From: Aradus depressus
Taxonomy: Eukaryota; Arthropoda; Insecta; Hemiptera; Aradidae
Length of the DNA: 64,000 nt
Direction: 5' to 3'
NCBI GenBank assembly: GCA_963662175.1
Contig: OY759227.1
Span: forward strand, 6,294,501-6,358,500
Every line of letters begins with the position of its first letter. Position 1 is the first letter of the stretch. This document shows positions 42,221 through 53,429 of the stretch, one piece after another. Both the position numbers and the translations under genes were made by a program. A model generated the notes under the pieces. That model was given only the letters and a program-made list of their open reading frames with translations, had not been told where the DNA came from and searched no databases.

Positions 42221-42538
42221 TTATATGGATCTTTGGTTCTTATCATCCAATGATATTCGAATGGCATCATTTTCAGCATTACAAAGAGCACAAGCACGAT
42301 TATGTTGTTGATTAATAATATTCAACCTAAGACAATTAGGATCTGCTTCCAAAATAGCTAATTCATTGGAGATAGACTGGATACAAGGAAGGCATACTCT
42401 TGTATTTTCTTCAATGTTCATTACTGGAAGATCGTTGTTACCGCGTCTAAATAGTGCGACTTGTCTTTTATCATTATTAGGACCAAACCGAGGTATATTG
42501 CGCGCATTACCTAGACGATTACAAACGTAGCAGCGCAT
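42221..42538 (-). CDS. Cys-pair protein, possible zinc-binding transposon protein
   Basis: The 105-residue frame from ATG 42538 starts MRCYVCNRLGNARNIPRFG and has further Cys pairs CLPC and CALC, suggesting zinc binding. Short N-terminal Cys motifs of this kind precede some arthropod transposase-like proteins, but I cannot assign it. It lies between a Gypsy remnant and the probable LTR of the next Gypsy element. Confidence 0.35.
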   Translation of the reverse strand: MRCYVCNRLGNARNIPRFGPNNDKRQVALFRRGNNDLPVMNIEENTRVCLPCIQSISNELAILEADPNCLRLNIINQQHNRACALCNAENDAIRISLDDKNQRSI

Positions 42539-42887
42539 TTGTCCTTATTCGTTTTGGTGACTAAAAAAATCCTTATCAATATTCATTCTCAATCGACGCT
42601 GTATTGCAAAAACTTAAACTACATACTTTAATGAAATCTTTTTTTAAGATTGAAAGATGCCTAACTTAATGTTTTACTGAACTGAACTTGATATAGTTTG
42701 AGTTTTTAGTAAACAATTATGAACAATAAATCGTAAAAATCTACCTTTTTAATACTGAATTATTATCGGTGATGTATCAAGAATTAACTTGATGTGTGCT
42801 AATATATAATATATCGTATATATTTTTATTTTTACACACTCAAAAAACGCTCTTTTTCAGATCACACAACAATATATATATTTTTAA
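42539..42887 (-). other. Probable remainder of Gypsy LTR
   Basis: The LTR of the Gypsy element at 44191-47438 begins at 44242 and is cut by a Helitron at 44190. On the other side of that Helitron this A/T-rich stretch should carry the rest of the LTR. No CA end or partner LTR could be confirmed. Confidence 0.35.
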
Positions 42888-44190
42888 CTAGCAGTAATAC
42901 CCGGCGTTGCCCGGGGAACTTTGACTTTTCTCCTAATATCTCTCGTTCGAATCCAACTCAATTCTTCAACAGTACATTCATGATGTTGTAGTTTACAATT
43001 ATTCATACGGAATAACGCTTATTGTCCTTCAACGGCAGACATCCCAGCTAGTAGGTTTTTAGGACCCCTGGGCACCATTGCTAGTACGCGTCATTCAACG
43101 GCGGAAACCACAGCTAGTGAATACTTAGCATCACTGGACGTCCTAGCCAGTGCGTACTTAAGAACGCTTGTGACCACAGCTAGTATGTGCTTTGAAACGG
43201 CGGACCCCACAGCTAGTACGTAGTTACTACTCCTACATGTGAAATTTCATGAGAATCCGACTACCTTTAATGAGTCAGTATTATTTTTATGCTTAGTCCC
43301 TCCCCCCTCCCGTTCAAATTTTTGAGATCTCACATAGTGTATTTTTCTATTTCGCCTTTAAAAATACTACATGTGAAATTCCATGACAATCAGACCATCA
43401 GTTAATGAACGATCACTATCTTCGTATTTAGGCCTACCCTCACTGCCTTTCCAAATTTTGATAGTCACATAGCGTATTTTTCAATTTGCCCTCAAGGAAT
43501 ACTACATATGAAATTCCACGACAATCCGATCATTCGTTAATGACTTAGCAGTATCTTTATATTTAGGCCTACCCCCACAACCCCCCCCCTCCCGTTCAAA
43601 ATGTTGAATTGTCACTTAGCGTATTTTTCAATTTGGCCTTTAAGAAAACTACATAAAAACTTCCATTACAATTCGAGCATCCGTTAATGACAGAACTATC
43701 TTTATATTTAAGCCCACCTTACAACCCCCCCCCCCCTCCCGTTCAAAATTTAGAGACGCCACATAGCCTATTTTTTAACTAAGCTTTTAAGAATACTACA
43801 TTTGAAATTTCATGATAATCCGACCATCCGTTAATGAGCTAGAACAATTTTTATGGTTAGGCCCCTCTTACAACCCCCCCTCCCGTTCAATATTTATGGA
43901 CGCCACATAGTCTATTTTTCAAATTGGTTTTAAGAATGCTACCTGTGAAATTTCATGATAATCCGTCCATCCGTTAATGCGTTAGAGGAATTTTTATGCT
44001 TAGGCTCCCCTTACAACTCTCTCCCCCCCCCCCCCCCCCCCCCTCCACCAGTTGACAGCTAGGAACTCTCTTCATAAGAACCTTCCTCGGACTTCAACAG
44101 TTATTTGAAAAAAAAAAAAATAGCCGAATTGGTCCAGCCGTCTCGAGTTTTGCGCTTAGCAAATTTAGCCATTCATTTTTATTATATAGA
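42888..44190 (-). mobile_element. Non-autonomous Helitron, 1.3 kb
   Basis: Read on the minus strand it starts TCTATATAATAAAAATG (from 44190) and ends CCCGGGCAACGCCGGGTATTACTGCTAG, a GC hairpin before CTAG (42888). The flanks are A and T, as for Helitrons. It has no coding sequence. Internally about six diverged units of roughly 140-150 bp (43210-44030) repeat the pattern ACATGTGAAATT(T/C)CATGA.AATC, CCGTTAATGA, TTTTTATG.TTAGGC, C-runs, CACATAG.GTATTTTTC. It is inserted in the LTR of the adjacent Gypsy element. Confidence 0.85.
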
Positions 44191-44209
44191 TTATCACATT
44201 TTAAACTAA

Positions 44210-44728
44210 TTAAAATATAAAATAACATGTGGCTATGCCACACTCTTCCCTCCTTTCAATGCGGTCGATCGTCCCGGTCAGCGGTGTTCTTTTATAGCCG
44301 ATTGAAGTGGACCACGAGTCGCCTCCTGGGGTTCCTCTCAGCTTGGATGCGGAATGTGATGTCCGATAACTTCTTAAGTATCCTGTAGGGTCCCTCCCAG
44401 GGCCGGTGAGATTTGGCACTCTTGCCTCGCCGCACCATCGGACACCAAAGCCAGACTGACTCCCCGACCTCCAACTCCTCCCCCTTGCAGCGCCTGTCGT
44501 AGAGGTCCTTTTGTCTCCGCTGACCTTTGATTTGGGCTTCCCGAATGTATTCATACGCTTCCTCCAGTTGCAGGCACCGGCTCCTGACGAACACATGCAA
44601 TCGCCTTGTTCTTCAACGCGCCCATACATTATGTCTACAGGGAGCCGAACCTCCCTACCAAACAGGGTGTAGTATGGTGTCATGTGGGTTGTTTCATGCT
44701 GGCTGGACCTGTAGGCCAACATGAGCAA
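44210..44728 (-). pseudogene. Gypsy integrase C-terminal region, frameshifted
   Basis: Frame 44210-44728 starts MLMLAYRSSQHETTHMTPYY and LFGREVRLPVDIMYG, the integrase region after the catalytic Glu. Frame 44292-44600 continues with a coiled linker, DLYDRRCKG, VGESVWLWCPMVRRGKSAK, WEGPYRILKKLSDITFRI and VHFNRL, the C-terminal DNA-binding domain. A frameshift at about 44580 separates them. Confidence 0.85.
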
Positions 44729-44773
44729 GGGAAGCTGGATGCCCCAGTCATCCTCATGTCGGTTAATAATGGC

Positions 44774-45874
44774 TCAGCATTTGACATAATGTCCGATTGA
44801 ACCGCTCCACCAGGCCATCCGACTGAGGGTGGTCCTCGTCTTTTTAATGTGAAGCCTCTTTGTCAAGTCCTGAAACAGCTGTGCCTCGAATTGTCGCCCC
44901 TGATCAGTGTGAATTTCGTATGGCACACCATAGCGTGCAACGAAGTCTACTATAAATGCCTCGGCCACAGTCTCAGCCTCGATATTATGAAGGGGGTATG
45001 CCTCCACCCACTTGGTGAAATAGTCTGAAACTACCAGCACGTACCTGTTGTCCCGTCGAGTTCTAGGAAGAGGCCCCAGGAGGTCCATGGCCACCCGCTG
45101 AAAAGGAAATCCTGCAGTAGACTGCTGCATGGGGGCCCGGGGTCTGGTGCCTTTACGTGCTCCACAGTCTGGGCAGCAGTTGACAAAGTCCTCCACATCC
45201 CGCGAGTGGCCCGGCCAGTAAAATCTGGTGCGCAACTTCTGTACTGTCCGTGTGATTCCCGAATGCGCGCCCGTCACATCAGCGTGTAGGCTTTTGAAAA
45301 TCTCCTCCCTGCGACACCTAGGTATCACCAGCTGGTATCGGTCAGGCTTCCCGTCTTCTTCCCACCGACGATACAATAGGTCGTTCTTTATTTCCAACCT
45401 CGCCCACTGCGTCCATAGGCTCACTAACGCAGGGTCTTTACCCCGTATTTCACTGAATTGCGGCCGCGTGCCTTGTCCCAACCACTGTTGGACTGCTGCT
45501 AGCCCCGGATCCGCTTCTTTCGCGACTCGCAGATCTTCGTCCTGGGACTGGAGGATGACAGCTACTCGTCCTCCACTAGCTCCGTCTACTTCAGGTTGGT
45601 CCCCACACTGGCGGCAAGCACGCGAGAGGCCATCCGCGTTCCCATGTAGCTTTCCTGGGCGATGGACAACTTCATAGTTATAGGGTGCCAGAAGTTTCAG
45701 CCATCTGGCAACTTGCCCCTCCGGTTCCTTAAAAGACTGAAGCCACCTTAATGAACTGTGGTCAGTTCTTACCGAGAACGTCGTTCCATACAGATAACAA
45801 CGGAACTGCCGAACTCCATAGCCCAAGGCTAACATTTCCTTTCTTGTGGTACAGCGTCGCTCCGCCTTAGTCAA
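44774..45874 (-). pseudogene. Gypsy RNase H and integrase N-terminus/core
   Basis: The frame starts with RNase H sequence (TKAERRCTTRKEMLALGYGV, RTDHSSLRWL, NADGLSR). It goes on to the zinc finger (H...H in HADVTGAHSG, C..C in CCPDCG) and the integrase core with MDLLGPLP (first Asp) and HTDQGRQFE (second Asp). At about 44830 the frame shifts before the catalytic Glu. One in-frame stop at 45887-45889, four codons upstream of its first Met, separates it from the RT. Confidence 0.88.
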
Positions 45875-45886
45875 GGCTCGTCCAGG

Positions 45887-46957
45887 TTAGTTGACTACCC
45901 TCTCGATGTCCCCGTCCTGGACCTGGCTGAGAACGGCCCCTAAACCTGTGTCACTTGCGTCGCAATCCAGGACGAATCGGCCCTTTTCCTTCGGGAGAGC
46001 TAGGACTGGGGCGGTTACCATTGCTCGCTTCAGTTGGTCAAATCGGCGGAGCAGATCCAGCCCAAACTGGAACTTTTTTTCTTCATCGGCCGCCTTGTGT
46101 AGTGGGTCTGCTAGCTCCGCGAAATCTTTAATAAACCGCCGGTAATATGCCGTAAATCCTAAAAATGATCTTAGTCCCTTCGCGTCGAGAGGCACAGGCC
46201 AATCTATGACGGCCTTCAGTTTTTCTGGGTCAGTGGCAACGCCTTCCGCCGAGATAACATGGGCCAGGAAGCTTATGTTTCGGCGCAACAGTTGACACTT
46301 TTGGGGTTTCAAGCGCAAATTAGCTTCACGGATCCTGCTGAAGACCATTCTGAGTCTATCCAGGTGCTCCTCGAAGGTCGTGCTCCAAACGACTATATCG
46401 TCCAAATATACCATGGCGACCTTCCACTTTAAGCGGCTCAGTACTGCATCCATCAGTCGCTGGAATGTACTTGGAGCGTTACAAAGTCCAAATGGTAGGA
46501 CTCTGATTTGGAACAATCCTTCGCTCGTGATAAACGCTGTTTTTTCTTTGTCCTGCACCTCCATTTCCACCTGCCAATAACCAGCAGCCAGATCGAGTGA
46601 AGAGAAGTACCTAGCCCCCGACAAATTGTTTAGGATGTCGTCGATTCTCGGAAGGGGGTACGCATCCTTCTTCGTCACGGCGTTGAGGCGGCGGTAGTCG
46701 ACGCAGAATCTCGTGCTCCCGTCTTTTTTTTTTACTAGCACGATAGGGCTCGACCAAGGAGACGTTTACGGCTCTATCACCCCCTGCCCCTGCATATATT
46801 TGACCAGCTGCTCTACCTCCACCCGCCGCTGGAAAGGGATTCGCTGTCTGATGGGTCGGTTATCCCCTGTCTCTATCCGATGTTTCACTACCCCTGTTCT
46901 GCCCAGATCCTGCGGACCTTTGGCGTAGATATCTTGGAACTCTCGCAGTAACCTCAT
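45887..46957 (-). pseudogene. Gypsy reverse transcriptase with in-frame stops
   Basis: Frame 46766-46957 (RTGVVKHRIETGDNRPIRQ) and frame 45887-46741 lie in the same phase, split by one stop at about 46766. Together they give a full RT: LVKKKDGSTRFCVDYRRLN, SLDLAAGYWQV (catalytic Asp), LPFGLCNAPSTFQRLM, VYLDDIVV (active-site YLDD) and LGFTAYYRRFI. It runs into the start of RNase H (VLDCDASDTGLGAVLSQ). Only nonsense changes interrupt this part. Confidence 0.9.
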
Positions 46958-47408
46958 TACTTCCTTCCGCTGTTACCCTTTCAGATCCATAGACTAGATT
47001 AAAAAGTTCATCTACATCCCGAGTACCCGAGCCACAGCAAACGGTCTCCTCGGAAATTTCGGCATTGAGCACAGATTCTTCTTTTCCCTCCACCTGACCT
47101 ACCCGAGTACCTGCAAAAAGAGTTGCTGCTTCCGGCCCTGCATTCATAACTCGTAAAGGGATGGACCCATGGGAAACTATCGCCATCACCCGAGCTAAGC
47201 ATATTCGCTCATTATTTACCCGGGGGTCGAAGATTACTTCCATGCTGTCGGCCACCGGGCCCGAGAGCTGCGCCATTACGACCACTTCGTGTCTCCCTGG
47301 AACCACAGCATTTTCTCCAATGAAAACATCCACTGCTGCAATGGTGTCGACTCTTTTATTTCCAGATTTTAGCGAGCGCAGGGGGATATCGCCTTGGTCA
47401 GTTCTCAA
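46860..47408 (-). pseudogene. Gypsy protease-RT linker region
   Basis: This frame encodes the stretch before the RT: DTIAAVDVFIGENAVVPGRHEVVVMA, then IPLRVMNAGPEAATLFAGTRVGQVE, typical of the segment after the aspartic protease of Gypsy elements. It shifts frame at about 46960 into the RT. The protease active site would be upstream of 47438 and is not present. Confidence 0.7.
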
Positions 47409-47749
47409 GACTCCTCGTCCAAACAGCAGTTGTACCTTTTTTTTTTTTTCTTTCTTTTTTTTCTTTTGTTTTGTGGGTGCTCCGGTTAATCACCTGGCCC
47501 GTTTTCGTCGGGGAATTAGAATACATGAAATGGTTGTATTCATTTTATTCCTTTATTTGTTGCTGTGGGTGTCTGGGGCGACAGCCTCTGGTCCCTTGCG
47601 GGACAGATTGGCGCTCTCAGACCCCCTTGTGTTGCGGCGGCCAGATGGCGCCGAGAGAGCTCAGGATCTTGGAGTGGGGACTGCTACTACATCGCGGTCG
47701 CCGGGGGTAGACATCGAGCCGCGGCCCGTCAATCGCCCCCGGCGCCGGG

Positions 47750-48690
47750 TCAAGCGGGCTTTTTCGGTTCCCGCCAGGAGGTGACAAACCGGCCGAACGC
47801 CGGATAGTTCGACTCCGTCATCAACTCCGGCAGGCTCAATCCCAGATATGATCCTGTCGTGCGGATCAACTCCACCCTAGACCTGTCGTACAGCGGGCAA
47901 TCGAGGACCACATGTTCTGCAGTCTCGATGCCGCCAAACGAGCAGTTCGGGCTATCCTTCCTCTTGAAGAAGAAGAGTTTGGAGTTGAAGTCGCCGTGAC
48001 CTGATAGTACCTGGGATATCCAGTGATCGGGTTGTACCCAAGTGGAGCGCAGGCGGACCTGGACGTCGGGGATGTACGCGAAAGTCGTTCGGCCATCGGA
48101 GGAGCGCGACCATCGCTGTTGCCACTTGTTCACTATCCAGTCTTGGACAATGTCCCTGCAACGCTCTGGTCTGTTCTGTCCACGTAGCTCACCCTCCAGG
48201 GCGAAGCGCAAGGGCTCATCTCTATCTGCTCTTAGGGGCAGATTGCGTCTACAGTAATACGAGGCGACCGCCCCGTCCAAGACCAAGTCTATGGGCGGAG
48301 CTCCCGCCAGCACCTGTAGCGCTGCCGTGGAGACAGTACGATAGGCCCTTGTGACTCTCAGGAGGGCGGCACTTTGGGCTTGTAGCAGTCTCGTTCTCTG
48401 CTGCTCTGGCGAAACCACCACCCTGCAGCAGCGTACCGTGCTACAGCCTCGAATACCCCCATGTAGATTGTTCTACACGCTGAGTAGTCGAGGTCCCATG
48501 TTGCGCGAGCTAGGCAGCTCAGAGCATTGAAGGTGGCACTTGTCCTTTCCTTGATGGCAACAGCGTGGGGAGTCGCAGTGAAGCCCGGACCCAGTCTCAC
48601 ACCTAGGTGTGTGACCGCCTCCGGGAATTCAACGCGCATCCCCCGGATCCTCAAGGAGAAGGGGTGGCGGGCGTCGGTTTTCCCTCTCAT
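47750..48690 (-). pseudogene. R1-like C-terminal region with CCHC-like motif
   Basis: Frame 48358-48690 has MRVEFPEAVTHLGVRLGPGF, the post-RT thumb region. Frame 47750-48421 continues with LLRVTRAYRTVSTAALQVLAGAPPIDL, which is typical of R1-clade LINEs, and a C-terminal zinc motif (C in DSPNCSFGG, then ETAEHVVLDCPLY). A frameshift at about 48400 separates them. Confidence 0.8.
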
Positions 48691-49832
48691 GCGTGCACCG
48701 TGATTGCGAGATCATCAACATAGGCAATAGCCTTATATTCACGAGTCCCGAGCTCACGGAGCAGTCCATCAAAGAGTATGTTCCAGAGTGTTGGCCCTAG
48801 GACCGAGCCCTGGGGGCATCCTCTGGTGATTTTCACCGATGTGCTAGCATACAGCTGGCTCACAGTCGCAGAACGGCCGTCAAGGAAGCTGGATATCAGC
48901 CCAAGTATATTCCTAGGCGGTCCCACAGCACGCAGTCGCGTGAGGATGGCAGGCCACCAGGCGCAGTCGAACGCCGCTGCGTTGTCAAAGAAGATACAGA
49001 GGGCATATTTGCCTCTGGTCCCTTCGACATCCGACCTCAGCGTTATCAACGCGTCCTCTGTTGACCTGCCCCTCAAGCAACCATACTGCCTAGGGGATAC
49101 GAAGGCGTATACCTGGGTGCGGATTCTGTCGAGGACGAGTCCTTCCAGCATCTTACCGAACAGAGACAGAAGGCTGATCGGTCTGTAGCTGCCTGCCAAG
49201 GAAAGGTCTCTATCCCCAGGCTTGACAAACGTGCACACCATGGCACGCTTCCAAGCACTAGGGAAGTGGCCTCGCCTTAGGCAGGTATTGTACAAGTAGA
49301 GTAGGTCTGTCTTAATGACCGGGTAGGCTTTCTTGATTATGGCCGCGTCCATGAGATCGCTCCCAGGGGCGCCGCCACTCTTCTGCCTCCCACTCACCAG
49401 GGTCAGATCTAGCTCGTCCCAGTCAAGGGCATCCTCCGTGTTCGGCAAGTCACGGGCAGCACACCTGATGTTGTGTTGAGTGAGTGTATCCCCTGCCGGG
49501 TCGCCTTCCGGGAAGGCCTGACAGGTACATCCCGCCGGCCTCCTCCAGGAACAAGGCATACTGCATGCCATTCCTGATTGAAGCCACCGGGGCGACCGCC
49601 TTAAACCTCCCAGTGGCGACCCGATAGTGAATCCCCCACGGTTTCTTGCTGGACTCGTCTTCAACAAACCTCCTCCAGCTGGTTCTCTTAGCGGTTTCGA
49701 TGCTCCGACCGTAGGCCTCGCTGAGCTGCTGGTACTCTTCCCTGCGAATAACCCAATGGAGTGGGTCTCGGCACCGCTAGTACCGCCTCCTGGCACGATA
49801 AACGGCCCTCTTGGCGAGGGTGAGGTCTTCAC
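48687..49832 (-). pseudogene. R1-like reverse transcriptase
   Basis: The frame includes VCTFVKPGDRDLSLAGSYRPI, SPRQYGCLRGRSTEDAL, IFFDNAAAFDCAWW (catalytic Asp region), GCPQGSVLGPTLWNILFDGLL and AIAYVDDLAI, the active-site YVDD. About the first 110 residues (to 49500) look frame-shifted, with fragments of the true linker in another frame. The RT copies element RNA at the nicked target. Confidence 0.85.
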
Positions 49833-50807
49833 TCCACCAGGGGACTTTTCTCAACCGGTCGACCTTCTCGGGGATAGTTTCGTCGGCAGCTCTCAGCGAA
49901 CTATTACTGAGCCTATCGACGCCCTCCTCAATCTGGTCTACCGGGTCGGAACCCCTGAGACCCTCCCATTCCTCGTCACAGGAGTAGGCAGCAGCGGCGG
50001 CCACGAAGGCTTCCGGTATCGCTTTGCGAGCTGCAAAGCGAGGGATCCTATACCTGACTGTCGTTAGCCGGGCGTCAAAGAGCCTCACGTCTAGGACTTC
50101 ATGGTCACTAGACGTAACCCCTCGGACTCCCCAGCTACTGACAGCCCTGTATAGTTCTCCAGAAACCAACGTGACATCGATGTGCGATTCTCCACTGTGG
50201 CCACGAAAAGTGGGCGGAGAATACTGGTCATTAACTATGCACAGGTCATGACGGGCGATCAACTCCATTAGTCTGTCACCCCGGCGGTCGGTGCGAACCG
50301 ATCCCCAGGATGCAGACCAGGCATTGGCGTCCACCATGACTATGACTTGGCGTCACGCTAGCTCATCCAGAACGTGGTCCAAGTGGCCCAACTGCAGGTC
50401 TATGCGCTCAGACGGAGGGATGTATCCGCTGATTACATAGTAATCGACGTTGGCGTGCCTGATGCAGGCCACAGTAATGTGGTTGGTGGATAGATGGTGG
50501 AGCGCCATCACATCCACCTGGGGCCGGTCACAACGATTGCGGTCATAGGCCGTTCGTTGTTCCGTGCGCCAGTTATTACTCTGTGGCCTATTCCTAGGCC
50601 TGCCACGCGATTTCTTATGCAATAGGGATCCTGTAGTGCCAAGAGCTGGACGGACACATCGTACACCAATGTTCGCAACTCATCCGCCACTCTCTTACGC
50701 CTATTCATGTTGTGCTGGACAACGTGGATTCCGGTGCGCTCCCTTTCTCTACCCGCCATAGTCCGTGCGAGGCTAGCTTCTCGAGCGCGCGGATGTATGA
50801 CGGGCAT
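49777..50807 (-). pseudogene. R1-like AP endonuclease
   Basis: Frames 50508-50807 (VVQHNMNRRKRVADELRTL, LLALQDPYC), 50353-50622 (NHITVACIRHANVDYYVISGYIPPSE) and 49777-50337 (DANAWSASWGS, GESHIDVTLVSG, SSDHEVLDV) carry successive endonuclease motifs. The last holds the catalytic SDH. LQDPY stands where Q-E-P-Y is usual, so the catalytic Glu is Asp. At least two frameshifts are present. Confidence 0.8.
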
Positions 50808-50926
50808 GTCGCGCTATCAGCGCTATGGGTCAGGCCCGTTTTCCCGGTGCCACAGTTACAACATTTCGGCGGCATAGCTTTCTTTTTACAGCTGGTGCTA
50901 CGCCAACAAGCTGGCCCTCTCACCAA
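50705..50926 (-). pseudogene. R1-like gag C-terminus
   Basis: The frame includes CCNCGTGKTGLTHSADSATCPSYIRALEKL, a zinc-knuckle end typical of R1/TRAS gag. It overlaps the start of the endonuclease frame, as is common in this clade. Upstream gag is missing. Confidence 0.65.
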
Positions 50927-50959
50927 GCAAGACTACGGCCCTGCTGATGAGAGGGAAAA

Positions 50960-51397
50960 CCGACGCCCGCCACCCCTTCTCCTTGTGACCCAAACTTCCC
51001 ATGGGACCAAGTTTGTTTTATCGCATATTTTGATTTACTTTATTGTTATAAGTAAGCGTATAGAGCTCGGATAAACAGGAAACGCGTTTATTGGGAGAAA
51101 ACGCGTAATTTCTTGAGCGGGCGTATATGCCCGCTCCGGTCCCTGGGGACAATCAGCAGAAATTAAATTAAGACGAATAACCTCACTTTAGACAATATTC
51201 CTAAAACTTTGTGTCGAAAAACGAAATTGAAAAACTGATTCAATTAAAAGGATAAATGTGAGATAGGGGAGGGTTCTGGGAATCGTCTGTAAATGAAATC
51301 AGTTTTTATTCAACATTTGCCTAAAGTAGGTGTTTTACGGCTTTGTGAACAATTGTTTTTCTAAAATGTATCGGAACGTTCACGTCGAATTATTGAA
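50960..51397. other. Non-coding stretch with hairpin, possible piggyBac 5' end
   Basis: No gene is seen. Bases 51117-51138 (GAGCGGGC-GTATAT-GCCCGCTC) form an 8-bp stem with a 6-base loop. ACGCGTTTATTGGGAGAAAACGCGT (51083-51107) is also partly self-complementary. Position before a piggyBac transposase suggests terminal DNA of that element, but no TTAA-flanked end was fixed. Confidence 0.35.
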
Positions 51398-52024
51398 ATG
51401 GCCTTTCAAAATAGAATTGGTGAATCAGAAAGTGTAGAGTCTGAGAAAGAAATGCTTTTTTCAAGTTATGATTACTCTGACGATCCGAACTATGTCGCAG
51501 AAAATAGTTGCTCATCGGAGGATATGCCACAGTCTGCTCCAAAAAAAGGTCAAGTTGAGGGCCAAGTCGTGGAAGGAGTTGAGGGCCAAGTCGTCGAATA
51601 AGTTGAAGACCAAGTCGTGGGAGCCGAAATAATAAGTGAGAATTTCGATATTGCATGACATCATCCTCGAGGGCGTCAAATGCACTTTGACTTCAATATT
51701 TCCAGTGGCATACCTGACGAAATAAAAGAAGAACTGTCTGGAGGTAACGCTTTCACATTTTATGAACAATTTATAGGGCCTGAAATGATTAACCTTTTTG
51801 TTGAAGAAACTAACAGGTATGCCACCCAGACCTCGGAAGAATTAGGCGAGAGCGCAAAATTTAAATGGAGCCCTACAAATGCAACCGAAATAAAGAACTT
51901 TTGGGGTCTTCTTGGCTATGTGGGGTTAGATAGAAAGCCAACCATAAGAAGCTATTGGAGTGCTGATCCAATTTATGCAAATGCTATTGCTCCTGCCGCA
52001 ATGTCACGTTTTGAGCCGTTTTGA
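51398..52024 (+). pseudogene. piggyBac-like transposase N-terminal fragment
   Basis: An acidic N-terminus (51398-51601: ESEKEMLFSSYDYSDD) ends at a stop. After in-frame stops, 51680-52024 resumes with HFDFNISSGIPDEI, ALTFYEQF-like sequence, ETNRYATQ, and WSPTNATEIKNFWGLLGYVGLDRKPTIRSYWS, the start of the piggyBac DDE_Tnp_1_7 domain. It ends before the catalytic aspartates. Several stops and truncation make it inactive. Confidence 0.75.
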
Positions 52025-52049
52025 GCTATTACTGATTCCTTAATCCCCA

Positions 52050-52620
52050 AACAACAATAGAGCAAGTTGCAGAAGGGGAAAATGTTCTTGTTTCTTTGTA
52101 TGGAGGTGATCCTGCAACTCAAAACCTTGATGAACTGCGATACCACACATTTGTTAAAGCTGCAGCTAAAACTAAATTTAACCTAGCTACAGCATTTCGC
52201 CCTCCAATGCAAAAAAAAAAAAAAAAACTAGCTAGATTGCCACCAACTACAGATGCTGCTCAACTGCATTCCATGAGGAGTTACCACCAGGTGCAAACAT
52301 GGTGGGCAACGAAAAAGACTCCTTGCAATGGAGTTGGATGCAGACTCCGTCAGGCCTCTTCCCTAGGAAAGCAGAGAAGGACCCAGCCCCAGAGTCCCTC
52401 CTTCAATGAATTTCATGTACTGGCAAAAAAGGTTGCATGAATGTATGTGGATGCAGGAAAGCAGGTTTGCACTGTTCCTCACTATGCAAACATTGCAATG
52501 GACAGTCTTGTGAAAATGCAATGCCACTCATTTTGGACAACGAGGCTGAGAGCAAGATGATCCAGCACCAATTGACATGATTGATGAACAACTGGAGTGT
52601 GAAGACATAGAATTGAAAGT
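52050..52620 (+). pseudogene. CXC-domain (TSO1/tesmin-like) transposon-linked protein fragment
   Basis: Frame 52096-52440 contains VSLYGGDPATQNLDELRYHTFVK, LPPTTDAAQLHSMRSYHQVQTWW and a Cys/Gly segment. Another frame at about 52425-52515 reads GC...CGCRKAGLHCSSLCKHCNGQSC, a CXC cysteine-rich motif. This combination recurs in arthropod repeats of unknown function. An A-run at 52211-52228 and frameshifts break it. Helitron copy 2 starts about 120 bp downstream. Confidence 0.5.
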
Positions 52621-53429
52621 AATGGAATGTTACTCTCTGCGAAATGAGAGTTGAAACAATGAGGAACATGGCCCGGGTCCTTCAAAACGTATGTAAATGT
52701 AACGTGGTTCAGGTATTTATGAGAATATAATATATATATATACTAGCTGACCCGGCCACGCGTTGCTGTGGCTAACGTTTTTGTCATATTACATTGTTGT
52801 AAACTATTTAAGAGGAACGGTAGGAGAACATCAGACATGGGCACCACCATGCTTTTTTACATAGATGCCATTTGTAAAAAAACATGGCGACCTTCATGAC
52901 TGATTTTCTACTACCGTTACCCCTTATTACAATGAAATTATTATTTACGAACGAAGACGGAAACGTTAAAGCTGGTATACAAATTTACTGGTTTGGGATT
53001 TGAAGGGGAAGGACTTTGAACACAATTGATCAAAATTTTCGTACAGTTGATGTAAAGCAAAAATCAATACAAAAGAATTAAATTTAAAATTTATTATTAT
53101 TTTTATTCAAGTTTGTAACAAATGAGTATATTACAAAGTTTTTAGTAAATAACATGTAACACTTAAAGTTATAAATGAGGTAGGTAGGGTGGATAGTTTA
53201 AAATCGTCTAACAATAATATTTATTATTTTGAATTATAAACACTTTTAATTTCAATTTAATTTTGCACTAATCGGTGAACAATATTTTTGGTTAACCTGT
53301 CTTTAGCTAACACAAATAGGTTCGACGGTTTTCCTACCCGTGAACATGCAACATATAGCTGCCCAAGAGAAATACATGGATTTTCCAAATCTAAACCACA
53401 AACGGACATTGTTTGGCCTTGAGACTTAT

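Larger units (their letters stand above)
44191..47438 (-). mobile_element. Ty3/Gypsy element, 5' truncated
   Basis: The minus strand carries protease-to-integrase coding sequence, then the polypurine tract GGAGGGAAGAG (44253-44243) and an LTR start TGTGGCATAGCCACATG at 44242. The LTR is cut by the Helitron at 44190. Upstream coding ends at 47438, where the poly(A) end of an R1-like LINE joins; gag and the 5' LTR are not in the window. Confidence 0.88.
47439..50926 (-). mobile_element. R1-like LINE with poly(A) tail, 5' truncated
   Basis: On the minus strand gag zinc knuckles, AP endonuclease, RT and a C-terminal domain follow in order, ending in an A-rich tail (47470-47439). The tail joins Gypsy coding sequence. 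Codon use is GC-rich compared with the AT-rich surroundings. The 5' part of gag is absent beyond 50926. I could not find a target duplication. The R1-type clade is inferred from the endonuclease and RT motifs. Confidence 0.85.

Noticed and set aside
43200..44040. Possible CRISPR-like array
   Set aside because: Units are 140-150 bp, diverged and without unique spacers between short identical repeats; they lie inside a Helitron.
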